From positions 1 to 51,322 of the forward strand of contig CAIYDT010000149.1 in NCBI GenBank assembly GCA_903924985.1: DNA of 51,322 nt. Reading direction: 5' to 3'. Below are positions 8,712 through 17,096 of this stretch, one piece after another. A program made the position numbers and the translations under genes. Each line of letters starts with the position of its first letter. Positions within the stretch are counted from its first letter, which is position 1. The stretch comes from an uncultured Acetobacteraceae bacterium. GTDB taxonomy: Bacteria > Pseudomonadota > Alphaproteobacteria > Acetobacterales > Acetobacteraceae. Under the pieces are notes generated by a model. It searched no databases. It was not told where the DNA came from and worked only from the letters and a program-made list of their open reading frames with translations.

Positions 8712-10289
8712 ATGCCCACCACCAAATCCCCAATCCCCCGCCGCACCGCCCTGACACTCGCCGCCGCCGCCGCCCTCACAAACACCGCCCACGCCCAACC
8801 CGTCCCAGGCCGCGCCGCCGAGAAAACCCTGCGGTTCGTGCCCTATTCCAACCTGATCGTCATGGACCCGGTCTGGTCGATCTCCATCATCGGCCTCGAG
8901 CACGCCTACATGACCTGCGACCAGCTCTACGGCCTGGACGACACCTTTACCGCCCGCCCGCAAATGGCCGAGGGGCACGAAATCTCCGACGACAAGCTCC
9001 GCTGGCGCTTCACCCTGCGCGACGGCCTGGTCTTCCACGACAACGAGAAAGTGCGCGCCGTCGACTGCGTCGCCTCCATCCTGCGCTGGTCCAGGCGCGA
9101 CCCGTTCGGCCAGCACATGGCCGCGCTGATGGACGAAATCACCGCTCTGGACGACCGCCGCTTCGAAATCCGCCTGAAGCGCCCCTACGCCCACATGCTC
9201 TACGGCCTCGGCGCCACCACCTGCTTCATCCGGCCGGAGCGGCTGGCGAAGACCGACCCCTTCAAACCCATCACCGACCAGACCGGTAGCGGCCCGTTCA
9301 AATTCCTCGACACCGAGTTCGTCACAGGCTCCCGCGCCGCCTACGCTCGGCATCCCGGCTACGCGCCAAGGCAGGAGCCGGCGAATATGTGGTCCGGCGG
9401 CAAGAACGCCTATTTCGACCGGGTCGAGTGGCACATCCTGCCCGACGCCGCCACCGCCGCCGCCGCGCTGCAAACCGGGGAGGTCGATTGGGTCGAACGC
9501 CCGCTGCTGGACCTGATCCCAAAGCTGAAAGCCGCCCCCGGCGTGACGGTGCAGCAGGTGGACCCGATGGGGTTTTTCTCCATCATCTGGCTCAACAACG
9601 CCGCGCCGCCGTTCGACAACCCCAAGCTGCGGGCCGCGCTGTTGCCGGCAATCAACCAGACCGACTTCATGACGGCGGTGGTGGGTGACAACCCCGCCCT
9701 GATGCGCACCGGGATGGGCATGTTCACCCCTGGCTCCCCCTTCGCCTCCAACGCCGGGCTGGACATCCTAAACGGCAAGCGCGATCTGGCCTTGTCCAAA
9801 AAGCTGATCGCGGAGTCCGGCTACAAGGGCGAAAAAATCGTCGTCATGTCCCCCGAGCTGCCAGAATCCCACGCGATGGCGGAGGTCACCAACGCCCTGT
9901 TCCGCGACCTCGGCCTGAACGTCGATTACCAGACGATGGATTTCGGCACCCTCTCGGCGCGCGCCCGCAGCAAGGATCCGGCCGTGTCGGCGGGCTGGAG
10001 CTGCTACTGCATCGGCTGGGCAGGCCTATGGCCCGGCAGCCCCGGCAGCCACATCCCGAGCGCCGGGGTGCGCCCCAACCCGGCGATGGAGGCCCTAAGA
10101 AACGCATGGTTCGACGCCCCTGACCTCCAAGCCCAAAAATCCATCGCCGACCGGATGCAGGTGCTCGGCTTCGAGGACCCGCCGTTCATTCCCCTCGGCC
10201 AGTACTTCATCCCCTACGCCTTCCGCACCGGCCTGACCGGCTTCGTGAAGGCGCCCATCACCGCGCTTTGGAACGTACGGCGTGGGTAA
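8712..10289 (+). CDS. ABC transporter substrate-binding protein, peptide/solute family 5
   Basis: Periplasmic binding protein of 525 aa for an ABC importer of peptides or similar solutes. An N-terminal twin-arginine-like signal (PRRTALTL at residues 9-16, then an Ala-rich core and AHAQ) suggests Tat export. The body shows family hallmarks: a RFVPYSNLIVMDPVWS opening, RWRFTLRDGLVFHDNEKVRAVDCVASILRW-type segment near 95-125, and GSGPFKF near 195. No permease or ATPase gene is adjacent, so it is an orphan in this window. The upstream region is extremely C-rich on this strand with no obvious Shine-Dalgarno site beyond CGGGAG. The substrate cannot be assigned. Confidence 0.9.
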   Translation: MPTTKSPIPRRTALTLAAAAALTNTAHAQPVPGRAAEKTLRFVPYSNLIVMDPVWSISIIGLEHAYMTCDQLYGLDDTFTARPQMAEGHEISDDKLRWRFTLRDGLVFHDNEKVRAVDCVASILRWSRRDPFGQHMAALMDEITALDDRRFEIRLKRPYAHMLYGLGATTCFIRPERLAKTDPFKPITDQTGSGPFKFLDTEFVTGSRAAYARHPGYAPRQEPANMWSGGKNAYFDRVEWHILPDAATAAAALQTGEVDWVERPLLDLIPKLKAAPGVTVQQVDPMGFFSIIWLNNAAPPFDNPKLRAALLPAINQTDFMTAVVGDNPALMRTGMGMFTPGSPFASNAGLDILNGKRDLALSKKLIAESGYKGEKIVVMSPELPESHAMAEVTNALFRDLGLNVDYQTMDFGTLSARARSKDPAVSAGWSCYCIGWAGLWPGSPGSHIPSAGVRPNPAMEALRNAWFDAPDLQAQKSIADRMQVLGFEDPPFIPLGQYFIPYAFRTGLTGFVKAPITALWNVRRG

Positions 10290-10300
10290 TTCTGCAAGGA

Positions 10301-10706
10301 AATGTAGCGGCTCTGAGGCTGCCATGGGAGTCCGCGCGGTGCGTCGGCCGCATTGCTGGTCCTGATCCTGGAGCGTCAGGCAGTCATGCTGATCAGCGTT
10401 CCACTGGCATTCGAATATGAGGCGATCAGCCTGCGCGCGGAACATCTGTTGGCAACGCAGGCGAACGAGGCGGCGGTAACCAACCTGATCGATGCACTCA
10501 TCGACGTGGCCGTACCCGTCGAGGTTCATTATCAATGGCGCCCTCAATTGACGGATGCCGGCGACGAAATGGTCCTGGAAGCCACGGTTAATGGGCAGGC
10601 CGATGCGGTCGTGACTTTCAACCGAGGGGACTATGGCGAGGCCCCGACCGGGTTCGGGATCGCCGTTCTCAGTCCGTGCGAGACCTTGCGGGAGATACGC
10701 ACATGA
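10301..10706 (+). pseudogene. PIN-domain toxin (putative TA toxin, PIN family), 5'-truncated
   Basis: PIN RNases cleave RNA using four acidic residues. From about 10323 this frame reads GSPRGASAALLVLILER, LISVPLAFEYEAI, VHYQWRPQLTDAGDEMVLEA and ADAVVTFNRGDY, matching the single-domain PIN toxins of the COG1569 type. The expected N-terminal strand (M.LVLDTNV) is missing. AAT GTA GCG GCT CTG AGG at 10301-10318, in another frame, looks like the NVAALR right after the lost Asp-Thr, and a roughly 10-nt insertion shifts the frame after it. An in-frame TGA lies at 10314-10316. The longest ORF begins with TTG at 10353 and cannot supply the first catalytic Asp. It overlaps the antitoxin start by ATGA. 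Confidence 0.75.
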
Positions 10707-11032
10707 CAACCAAAGTGACGACCTTTCCGCTGCGGCTGACTCTGTCGCTGAAAGCGGCGGTCGAGCAGCGCGCCAAAGCCGATGGCACCAGCATGAACCA
10801 GTTCCTGGCGATGGCCGCGGTGGAGAAGCTCGCGTCCATGAAGCGGCGATTGTCTTCCGCTGTCACGCCGACCGAGCCCACTCGTCCGGGCAGATGGTCC
10901 TTGATCACGTCCCATTGGTCATCGCGGAGGACGTGGGGGCGCATGGGTGAGCCTTCGGTTGAGCTGACACTCCATGAATCGAAGAACGGGCCGCGCCGGA
11001 AGCCCCCCTTCCTATTTGACGACAAGCCCTAG
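10703..11032 (+). pseudogene. RHH/HicB-like antitoxin, 3' half replaced by IS sequence
   Basis: The first about 45 codons (TTKVTTFPLRLTLSLKAAVE, then RAKADGTSMNQFLAMAAVEKLAS) are a ribbon-helix-helix DNA-binding antitoxin of the kind found beside PIN toxins. ATG 10703 overlaps the toxin stop (ATGA), confirming the pairing. After KLAS (about 10831) the reading frame crosses an antisense IS5-type transposase fragment, and the remaining 60 residues are meaningless as an antitoxin, ending at TAG 11032. The toxin-binding C-terminal region is lost. The DNA-binding half might still be made. Confidence 0.7.
10831..10944 (-). mobile_element. IS5-type transposase N-terminal fragment
   Basis: The minus strand reads from ATG 10944 MRPHVLRDDQWDVIKDHLPG, then a VGVTAEDNRRFMDA stretch. 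This matches the N-terminus of IS5-group transposases (LRDDQWERI.DLLPGR..DVGVTA.DNR.F..A). It stops abruptly at about 10831, where the antitoxin sequence begins. No catalytic domain and no clear terminal inverted repeats remain, so it is a remnant left by insertion and deletion in the antitoxin gene. Confidence 0.7.
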
Positions 11033-11061
11033 ATATCGCACTGAGACGGAGGAGCCAGTCC

Positions 11062-11706
11062 ATGAGCAGCGATACAAACCACCACGACCACACGCACGAC
11101 GACCACGGCCAGGAGACCCCCTCCGCCACCGCCCTGCGGGTCAAGGCGCTGGAATCCCTGCTGGTGGAAAAGGGCTTGGTCGATCCGGCCGCGCTGGACG
11201 CCATCGTCGATGCCTATGAAACGAAGATCGGACCGCGAAATGGCGCTCGGGTTGTCGCCCGTGCGTGGACGGACCCCGCCTACAAGGCAAGGCTCATCGC
11301 GGATGCCACGTCGGCGATCGAGGAGATCGGTTTTGTCGGCTCCGACCGGCCGCACATGATCGTGGTGGAGAACACACCCAGTGTGCACAACCTCGTCGTT
11401 TGCACCCTGTGTTCCTGCTACCCCTGGCTCGTGCTCGGCTTGCCGCCGGTCTGGTACAAATCCTCCGCCTACCGTTCACGGGCAGTGATCGATCCGCGCG
11501 GCGTGCTGAATGATTTCGGCCTGACGCTGGAAGAAGGGGTCGCGGTGCGCGTCTGGGACTCGACCGCCGAGCTCCGCTATCTGGTGCTACCCGAACGGCC
11601 AGCGGGCACCGAGGGAATGCACGAGGACGCACTGGCCGAACTGGTCACGCGCGATTCCATGGTCGGCGTCGCCAAGGTCGCCGCGCCCAAGGAGGCTGCG
11701 CCATGA
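11062..11706 (+). CDS. nthA: Nitrile hydratase alpha subunit, cobalt type
   Basis: Cytosolic enzyme that hydrates nitriles to amides; alpha carries the metal centre. The 214-aa protein has the metal claw CTLCSC at residues 114-119 (C114, C117, S118 and C119; C117 and C119 become sulfinic/sulfenic acids in the family). Thr115 marks the cobalt rather than the iron type. The N-terminus is His/Asp-rich ([10 protein letters not shown] at residues 6-15), a possible metal-binding tail. It is first of three overlapping genes: beta starts inside its stop (ATGA at 11703). AGACGGAGGAG supplies the ribosome site. No amidase gene is adjacent, which is unusual for a complete nitrile-to-acid route. Confidence 0.97.
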   Translation: MSSDTNHHDHTHDDHGQETPSATALRVKALESLLVEKGLVDPAALDAIVDAYETKIGPRNGARVVARAWTDPAYKARLIADATSAIEEIGFVGSDRPHMIVVENTPSVHNLVVCTLCSCYPWLVLGLPPVWYKSSAYRSRAVIDPRGVLNDFGLTLEEGVAVRVWDSTAELRYLVLPERPAGTEGMHEDALAELVTRDSMVGVAKVAAPKEAAP

Positions 11707-12362
11707 ACGGGGTGCATGACATGGGCGGGATGCACGGCTTCGGGCCGGTCGTCCATGAACCGAATGAACCGGTGTTCCACGCCCCCTGGGAAGGCCGGGT
11801 GCGCGGCGTGGTCCAGCTGATAGCAGCATGGGGCCTTGTGAACATCGACGCGGGCCGGCACTCGATCGAACGCCTGCCGCCCGTCGACTACCTGCGTTTC
11901 AGCTATTTCGAGAAATGGCTCGCGGCGCTAACCAATCGGATGCTCGCCGCCGGTCAGATTACGCAAGAGGAACTGGCCAGCGGGCGCAAGGCAGACGGGA
12001 CTGTTGTGGCCACGCCTCCGGTTATCGGCGAGATGGGTGCGAAAATCCTCACATCGGTTCACTCCTACGAGCGGGAGATCGCCGTGAAGCCGCGCTTCGC
12101 GGCCGGGGACCAAATTCGGGCCCGCAACATTAACCCCGAGGGTCACACCAGGCTGCCGCGTTACGCGCGCGGGCGGCGGGGCACCATTGAGCGGTACCAC
12201 GGCGCGCATGTCTTCCCGGACTCGAACGCCCGTTTCGCCGGGGAGGCGCCGCAACCCCTCTACACCGTGCGCTTCACGGCGCGGGAACTCTGGGGCGACG
12301 CGGCCAACGCAGCGGATACGGTCAGCCTGGACCTGTGGGAGGACTACCTTGAGCCCGCATGA
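11703..12362 (+). CDS. nthB: Nitrile hydratase beta subunit
   Basis: The structural partner of alpha, closing the active site. The 219-aa product begins [16 protein letters not shown], the standard beta-subunit opening. It contains RFSYFEKW near 60-67 and the C-terminal SH3-like barrel (about 120-219) with [20 protein letters not shown] and [12 protein letters not shown] segments. The conserved arginine that hydrogen-bonds to the cysteine oxyacids in the family should lie in the N-terminal half. It overlaps alpha by 4 nt and the accessory gene by 14 nt, so the three are translationally linked. Confidence 0.96.
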   Translation: MNGVHDMGGMHGFGPVVHEPNEPVFHAPWEGRVRGVVQLIAAWGLVNIDAGRHSIERLPPVDYLRFSYFEKWLAALTNRMLAAGQITQEELASGRKADGTVVATPPVIGEMGAKILTSVHSYEREIAVKPRFAAGDQIRARNINPEGHTRLPRYARGRRGTIERYHGAHVFPDSNARFAGEAPQPLYTVRFTARELWGDAANAADTVSLDLWEDYLEPA

Positions 12363-12696
12363 AGCCACCGCGGCCCAGCCCGGCCAGCCGCACGATGAAT
12401 CCGGACCGGTCTTCGCCGAACCCTGGCAAGCCCAGGCCTTCGCGCTTTCGGTCCAACTCCGGCGGGCCGGGTACTTCACCGCGACCGAATGGGCCGACAC
12501 CCTGGGTGCCGTACTGCGAGAAGCGGGGGACGATGACGGCTCCCGCTACTACGAGCATTGGCTGAAAGCGTTGGAACGTCTGAGCCTGGCCAAGGGCCTG
12601 ACCGAACTTGCAACACTGGATCGGCGAACAACTGCTTGGGAGGATGCCTATCGCCGGACGCCGCACGGGCAACCGGTGGAACTGCGCGGCACATAG
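12349..12696 (+). CDS. Nitrile hydratase accessory/activator protein (P14K-like)
   Basis: Small chaperone-like protein of 115 aa that in cobalt nitrile hydratases delivers the cobalt-loaded, oxidised alpha subunit. It resembles the beta-subunit N-terminal domain: FAEPWQAQAFALSVQL at about 22-37, FTATEWADTLG, SRYYEHWLKALERL. I chose TTG 12349, which overlaps the beta stop and sits 5 nt after GGGAGGA; no ATG lies between it and the conserved FAEPW region. Its presence supports the cobalt-type assignment of alpha. Confidence 0.88.
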   Translation: MSPHEATAAQPGQPHDESGPVFAEPWQAQAFALSVQLRRAGYFTATEWADTLGAVLREAGDDDGSRYYEHWLKALERLSLAKGLTELATLDRRTTAWEDAYRRTPHGQPVELRGT

Positions 12697-12870
12697 GGTT
12701 CGAACAGAAGCACACCCAGATGAGGATCGTTCAGCTGCGGCATCGTGCCGACAAAAATGCTGTCTTTCCCAGTCATGGCATACCCCACCCGTTATCTGCT
12801 CGCGCGTTTGCTCGCGCTGTGGCTTGGGGTTAAATCACCGCTTTCAACCTAGGCGGAAGGAAGTCAACGA

Positions 12871-13614
12871 ATGAACGACGCGGTCGCCACCGCCACCGAC
12901 CTGGATCAACAGGCACGCCTGGACCTCGCCGCCGTCTACCGCCTGCTCGCGCATCACGGCTGGGGCGACGTCATTTTCAACCACGCCGCCATGCGCGTTC
13001 CGTCCAACCCGCGGCACTTCCTGATCAAGCGGCACGAGTTGCTTTACACCGAGGTCACCGCCTCCAACCTCGTCGAAGTCAGCATGGATGACGACCTGGA
13101 CGAGCGTGCAGGCGTCAACCGCCCCGGCTTTACCCTGCACTCCGGCGTCCTGCGCGCCCGGGCGGACGTCAACTGCTCTGTTCATGTCCACCCCGAGGAA
13201 GGCATCGCATTATCCGGCCTGCGTCACGGCTTACGGATGCTCTCCCAAAACGCGATGCGCTTTCATAACCGGGTCGGATACCACGACTACGAAGGCCTGA
13301 CCGACAGCTTCGACGAGCGCGATCGCATTGCCGCCGCCTTGGGAAAACACCGGGCACTGATCATGCGCCACCACGGCATCACCACGGTAGGGGAAACGGC
13401 GAGGGAAGCATTCTCCCTGATGAAGGAATTCTGCCGCGCCGCGCGCATTCAGCTGATGATGGAATCCACCCACGCTTCGGTGCTGGAAATCCCGGCCGCG
13501 ACCTGCGAGCACGTCGCGGCCCAGTACGAAAAGCACGACAAGGGCCGCGCCTCCGCCGAATGGCCGGCTTACTTGCGTATGCTCGACAAGATCGACCCCG
13601 GCTTCCGCGACTGA
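12871..13614 (+). CDS. Class II aldolase/adducin family protein
   Basis: Zn-dependent aldolase-fold protein of 247 aa (fuculose-phosphate aldolase/RhaD-like fold). It shows GWGDVIFNHAAMRVP near residues 31-45, the metal pair HVHPEE near 108-113 and a third histidine in MRHHGITTVG near 168-177. Members without a kinase or isomerase neighbour are often of unknown substrate, and none is nearby here. AAGGAAG precedes ATG 12871. The 174-nt gap before it holds no recognisable gene. Confidence 0.88.
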   Translation: MNDAVATATDLDQQARLDLAAVYRLLAHHGWGDVIFNHAAMRVPSNPRHFLIKRHELLYTEVTASNLVEVSMDDDLDERAGVNRPGFTLHSGVLRARADVNCSVHVHPEEGIALSGLRHGLRMLSQNAMRFHNRVGYHDYEGLTDSFDERDRIAAALGKHRALIMRHHGITTVGETAREAFSLMKEFCRAARIQLMMESTHASVLEIPAATCEHVAAQYEKHDKGRASAEWPAYLRMLDKIDPGFRD

Positions 13615-13641
13615 CATGCAAAGGGGCTCGATCCCCCGACC

Positions 13642-14151
13642 ATGAACCCGACCTGGATCCTGCGCACCGGCCGGCTGGTGTTGACGCCAGTGGGTGGCGC
13701 CGACCTGCCCGATCTGCGCGCCCTCAAATCCGACCCGCAGGTTTTCGCGGTCATGCTCGGCGGCGTGCGCGGCCCGACGGAAGCGGCTGAGGAACTGGCG
13801 CGGGACGTCGTGGCCTGGGGCGCCAACGGCTTCGGCATCTGGGCGGTCAGAGAAACAGCCGGCAACCGCTTCGTTGGGATTACCGGGTTGGAGTGCCGGC
13901 CGGACGGGCGCGGTGTCGCGTTACGCTTTGCCCTGGGTCCGGACGCACAAGGCCGCGGTCTGGCCAGGGAAGCAGCAGGCGCCGCGCTGCGCTTCGGCCA
14001 CGATAACGCCGGCCTGACCAGGATTGTCGCCATAGCGCGTGAGAGCAATATCGGCTCCCGCGTTGTCCTCGGCGCCATCGGCATGACCGAATGCGAAAGC
14101 TTCGGCCAGAACGGCTATCGCATGGTGCTGTTCGAGAGCCTTCGGCGCTAA
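13642..14151 (+). CDS. GNAT-family N-acetyltransferase (RimJ/RimL type)
   Basis: The 169-aa product has the RimJ/RimL layout: LRTGRLVLTPVGGADLPDL at the N-terminus, an IWAVRETAGNRFVGITGL strand pair, and the acetyl-CoA loop region LGPDAQGRGLAREAA (about 93-107). SNIGSRVVLGAIGM follows. It probably acetylates an amino group of a protein N-terminus or small molecule; the substrate is not predictable. It converges on mlaC, overlapping it tail to tail by 4 nt. Confidence 0.88.
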   Translation: MNPTWILRTGRLVLTPVGGADLPDLRALKSDPQVFAVMLGGVRGPTEAAEELARDVVAWGANGFGIWAVRETAGNRFVGITGLECRPDGRGVALRFALGPDAQGRGLAREAAGAALRFGHDNAGLTRIVAIARESNIGSRVVLGAIGMTECESFGQNGYRMVLFESLRR

Positions 14152-14771
14152 TTCTGGTCCAACTGCGCCCTCATCGCTTTGATCAGTGCGTCGACATCGC
14201 TGTTGTTGCGGGTCAAATATGCCGCGTAATCGTTGCGCTGCGTCTGCCGCAAGGAGGTATTTTCGGCGATCACGTCGATCACCTTGGGGTTGGCGGCAGC
14301 ATTGGCCACCACCCATTCTACCGTGGTCGGGGGATTGTTCGGACGCTCGATGACGCTTGACACAACATCGGTGTCATCGCGCGGCTGGCTGCGCCCGATC
14401 GTCAGCTTCACTTCCTGATATTCGCCGAGCTTGGAGGTGATGTTGCCGATCAGCACTTCATGAAACAGGCCCGTATAGCGTTTTTGCTGATCGGGCGTGG
14501 CGGTTCTCCAGAATCGTCCCAGGCAGAATTTGGCGATTCCATCGACATCGATCGCGCTGTCGATGATGGGGCCGACAATCTTGCGCCGGTCCTCGACCGA
14601 TCCGGCACCCTGCATCGCGGCCAGAATTCGGTCGCCGGTGACCTTAACGAAGGCACCCGCCCGATCACCCGCCGCCTGTGCCAGAACCGGGCGGGTCATG
14701 AGGGACAATAGCGAGCCGAAGCACAGAAGCAAAAAAGCGCGTCGGTTGGGCATGGTGATGCGGTGCCTCAT
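14148..14771 (-). CDS. mlaC: MlaC-like phospholipid shuttle protein
   Basis: Periplasmic lipid-binding protein that shuttles phospholipids between the MlaA outer-membrane complex and the MlaFEDB inner-membrane transporter. It is 207 aa with a signal peptide (MPNRRAFLLLCFGSLLSLM, ending in VLAQA) and then the MlaC/Ttg2D body: RRKIVGPIIDSAIDVDGIAK, FCLGRFWRTATPDQQKRYTGLF. ATG 14771 directly follows the mlaA stop (TGAATG). ATG 14753, the start of MPNRR, is an alternative and gives a cleaner signal peptide. The inner-membrane mla genes are not in this window. Confidence 0.9.
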   Translation of the reverse strand: MRHRITMPNRRAFLLLCFGSLLSLMTRPVLAQAAGDRAGAFVKVTGDRILAAMQGAGSVEDRRKIVGPIIDSAIDVDGIAKFCLGRFWRTATPDQQKRYTGLFHEVLIGNITSKLGEYQEVKLTIGRSQPRDDTDVVSSVIERPNNPPTTVEWVVANAAANPKVIDVIAENTSLRQTQRNDYAAYLTRNNSDVDALIKAMRAQLDQN

Positions 14772-15617
14772 TCAGCGTGCTTGTGGTGGCGTTAAGTTAC
14801 TCTGCGCTTGCGAGAACCAAACCGGGATGGTCGCTCGGTTATCGTTACGCAGTTCCTTGATCTCTCCTTCCCGATGCTGGCGGTACAGGCTGCGGAAGGT
14901 CGCGTAGGGATCCAGCGCCGTCTTTTTGATCTGATCGACAGGGTCCAAATACCGCTCCCGCGAGTCGAGGGCATTCAGGCCGAAACGGGTCCAGTTCACC
15001 ACTGTCAGCGCCGTTGTATGTCCTATCCAGGTGAACGGATCCTGCACCATATCCACACCGAAACCGACGGCATCGCGAGGCCCGCTGGGGCCGAGCACCG
15101 GCAAAAACAGAAACGGCCCATCCGGAACGCCCCAATTGGCCAGCGTGAGTCCGAAATCGGTGTCGTGGTTCGGATAGCCCCAGTCTGTCGCCACGTCGAA
15201 AACGCCGACGAGTCCGAAGGTGGAGTTGATCAGGAACCGCATGGTGGTATCGCCCGCGCGCCGCGGCTTGCCCTGCATCACGTCGTTCGACAGCTGAACG
15301 GGTGTACCCAGATTGCTCAATACATTGTGAATTCCCGTGCGGACGGGACCCGGTACCACAAACCGGTAGGCCTGCGCTGCCGGCCGCAGGATGACCGTGT
15401 CCAGCCCGTTGTTCACCGCGTAAAAGACGCGATTGGTGGGCTCCAACGGGTCATTGGTCTGTTTGAACTCTGCCAGTGCTTCCGGATCGTCGCCCGGCGG
15501 CGGGGTGGCGCAGCCAGCCAGCACAACCGCCAGGAGCCCTGCAAACAAAGCAACACGCCAAACCTGCGTCAGAAGCACCGCGGTTGGAACGGGGGGAGTG
15601 CGGAGATCGGCGTCCAT
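14772..15617 (-). CDS. mlaA: MlaA/VacJ outer-membrane lipoprotein
   Basis: Removes misplaced phospholipids from the outer leaflet of the outer membrane and passes them to MlaC. The 281-aa protein has a lipobox LAGC (Cys about residue 36). After that come NDPLEPTNRVFYAVNNGLD, PGPVRTGIHNVLSNLGTPV, RFLINSTFGLVGVFDVA, FGLTLANWGVPDGPFLFLP and GPSGPRDAVG, which together are diagnostic of the family. The pre-lipobox segment is long (35 residues), so a later start is possible. It forms a two-gene unit with mlaC. Confidence 0.95.
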   Translation of the reverse strand: MDADLRTPPVPTAVLLTQVWRVALFAGLLAVVLAGCATPPPGDDPEALAEFKQTNDPLEPTNRVFYAVNNGLDTVILRPAAQAYRFVVPGPVRTGIHNVLSNLGTPVQLSNDVMQGKPRRAGDTTMRFLINSTFGLVGVFDVATDWGYPNHDTDFGLTLANWGVPDGPFLFLPVLGPSGPRDAVGFGVDMVQDPFTWIGHTTALTVVNWTRFGLNALDSRERYLDPVDQIKKTALDPYATFRSLYRQHREGEIKELRNDNRATIPVWFSQAQSNLTPPQAR

Positions 15618-16053
15618 TGATTCTCTCAGGCCAGGACCGGGGAGGGACCACCAATGGCCTCACCCGGACAGTCACACATCATGCTACCCGGCCGCCCTGT
15701 CGGGAAGGCGCCACAACCACCGGGCCGCCACCTTGTAGCATGGCCGGCGTGCCGTGCAATGAAACTGCGGGGCCAGGGGCATCCGGACATTGCGTGGGTT
15801 CGGCAACCCCTCACGGTGCATGGAGACCTGAGCATACCGGGATGGACGGCACGCCGTATGACGCTGACATACGCCCCCCAAGCGACCGGATCGGCACCGT
15901 CGGCACCCTCTCAAGTTGCATAGGGGTCCAAGCGCACAATGCGCAAAGGGACATGCCGGCCACGATAGGATGGAAATTTATGTTATGGTCGTACTCGACA
16001 TCCTCGGGGCCAGGCAAGATTCTTGAGACAGCCTATCGCCAACCACTTGGCCA
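15618..16053. other. Intergenic region between divergent mlaA and metF
   Basis: No gene or RNA family is recognised here. It holds an 8-bp perfect inverted repeat, CATGCTAC (15680-15687) and GTAGCATG (15735-15742). A distant pair, GGCGTGCCGT near 15747 and ACGGCACGCC near 15846, is also present. Promoters for both flanking genes must lie in it. Open frames crossing it show no protein-like features. Confidence 0.4.
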
Positions 16054-16087
16054 ACGCAAACGCTTTCGGTCTTGCGTCAGGACCGAA
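16054..16087 (+). promoter_or_regulatory. Possible H-type pseudoknot in the metF leader
   Basis: Stem 1 is ACGCAA (16054-16059) with TTGCGT (16072-16077). Stem 2 is TTCGGTC (16065-16071), lying in the loop of stem 1, with GACCGAA (16081-16087). Both stems are perfect and interleaved, ending 19 nt before the metF ATG. The 3-nt linker across stem 1 is tight. It is not a match to the SAM-II consensus that I can see. It may be chance, or coding if metF starts further upstream. Confidence 0.3.
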
Positions 16088-16106
16088 TTCCAGGGAATGG
16101 AGCGGC

Positions 16107-17045
16107 ATGAGCCCTGCCCCCGATCTCAACGCCCCGACCCTGCAGCGATGGCTGACCGGGCCGCGCTTCTCCGGCTTGCCGATGCCTACGGCGGATCGCC
16201 CGCCACCCAAGCTGTCCTTCGAGTTTTTCCCACCGCGCACTGATGAGCTGGAAAAGCAGCTTTGGGCCTGTATCGAGCGTCTGGCACCGCTCGCCCCCCG
16301 CTTCGTATCCGTGACCTACGGCGCCGGCGGCAGCACCCAGGCCCGCACCCATGCTACCGTCGCCCGGTTGGCGCGGGAAACCGCCCTGACCCCGGCCGCG
16401 CACCTGACCTGCGTCGGCGCCACGCGGGAAGAGGTGGACGGTGTCGCTCGGCAATACTGGGCGGCCGGGGTCCGTCATATCGTTGCTCTGCGCGGCGACC
16501 CCGCGCCTGGAACCGCCTACGCGCCCCATCCCGGTGGCTACGCCTTTGCCGCCGACCTCGTCGCCGGATTACGCCGGCTCGCGAACTTCGAGATTTCCGT
16601 CGCCGCCTACCCGGAAACCCACCCGTCCGCGCTCAGCCCCGAGGCCGATCTGGACAATCTGAAGCGCAAGCTGGACGCCGGGGCGACGCGGGCGATCACC
16701 CAGTTCTTCTTCGACACCGAGACCTACCTGCGGTTCCTCGACCGCTGCCTCGCCGCCGGCATCACCGCCCCGATCGTGCCCGGCATCCTGCCGGTGTCGA
16801 ACTACACCCAGGCCGTCCGCATCTCCGGCATGTGCGGCACCAGCGTGCCGGATTGGATGGGGCACCTGTTCGAGGGGGTGGAGAACGACCCCGAAACACG
16901 CCGCATGATCGCGATGGTGGTGGCGGCCGAGCAGGTGCGGCTGCTGCAGGCCAATGGGGTGGACGAATTCCATATCTATACGCTGAACCGCCCCGACCTG
17001 ACCTACGCGATCGCACACGTATTGGGAGTCAGGCCGGGCCGGTGA
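16107..17045 (+). CDS. metF: 5,10-methylenetetrahydrofolate reductase
   Basis: FAD enzyme that makes 5-methyl-THF for methionine synthesis. The 312-aa protein shows LSFEFFPPRTDELE (catalytic Glu in FEFFPP), FVSVTYGAGGSTQARTH, HLTCVGATREEV, ALRGDPAPG (flavin-interacting Asp), QFFFDTETYLRFLDRC, and PGILPVSNYTQAVRIS. ATG 16107 follows GGAATGGAG and is preferred over the in-frame ATG at 16023. About 35 residues precede the first conserved strand, more than in E. coli MetF. Together with metK in this window it belongs to the methionine/SAM cycle, though the two are not in one operon. Confidence 0.96.
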   Translation: MSPAPDLNAPTLQRWLTGPRFSGLPMPTADRPPPKLSFEFFPPRTDELEKQLWACIERLAPLAPRFVSVTYGAGGSTQARTHATVARLARETALTPAAHLTCVGATREEVDGVARQYWAAGVRHIVALRGDPAPGTAYAPHPGGYAFAADLVAGLRRLANFEISVAAYPETHPSALSPEADLDNLKRKLDAGATRAITQFFFDTETYLRFLDRCLAAGITAPIVPGILPVSNYTQAVRISGMCGTSVPDWMGHLFEGVENDPETRRMIAMVVAAEQVRLLQANGVDEFHIYTLNRPDLTYAIAHVLGVRPGR

Positions 17046-17065
17046 TCGTATTCTCCGTCAGGCAA

Positions 17066-17091
17066 GGGCCGGCCAAGACAGCAGCCGGCCC
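17066..17091. terminator. GC-rich hairpin after metF
   Basis: GGGCCGGC (17066-17073) and GCCGGCCC (17084-17091) form a perfect 8-bp stem with a 10-nt loop, 20 nt past the metF stop. There is no T-run on the plus strand. On the minus strand it lies just after the stop codon of the small ORF. It probably ends transcription in one or both directions. Confidence 0.55.
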
Positions 17092-17096
17092 TCATC

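Noticed and set aside
10676..11032. Intact 118-aa antitoxin gene
   Set aside because: Only the first about 45 residues are antitoxin-like; the rest is antisense IS5 transposase sequence.
12696..12720. tRNA-like GGTTCGAA after the nitrile hydratase genes
   Set aside because: The T-loop-like octamer has no matching acceptor, D or anticodon stems around it.
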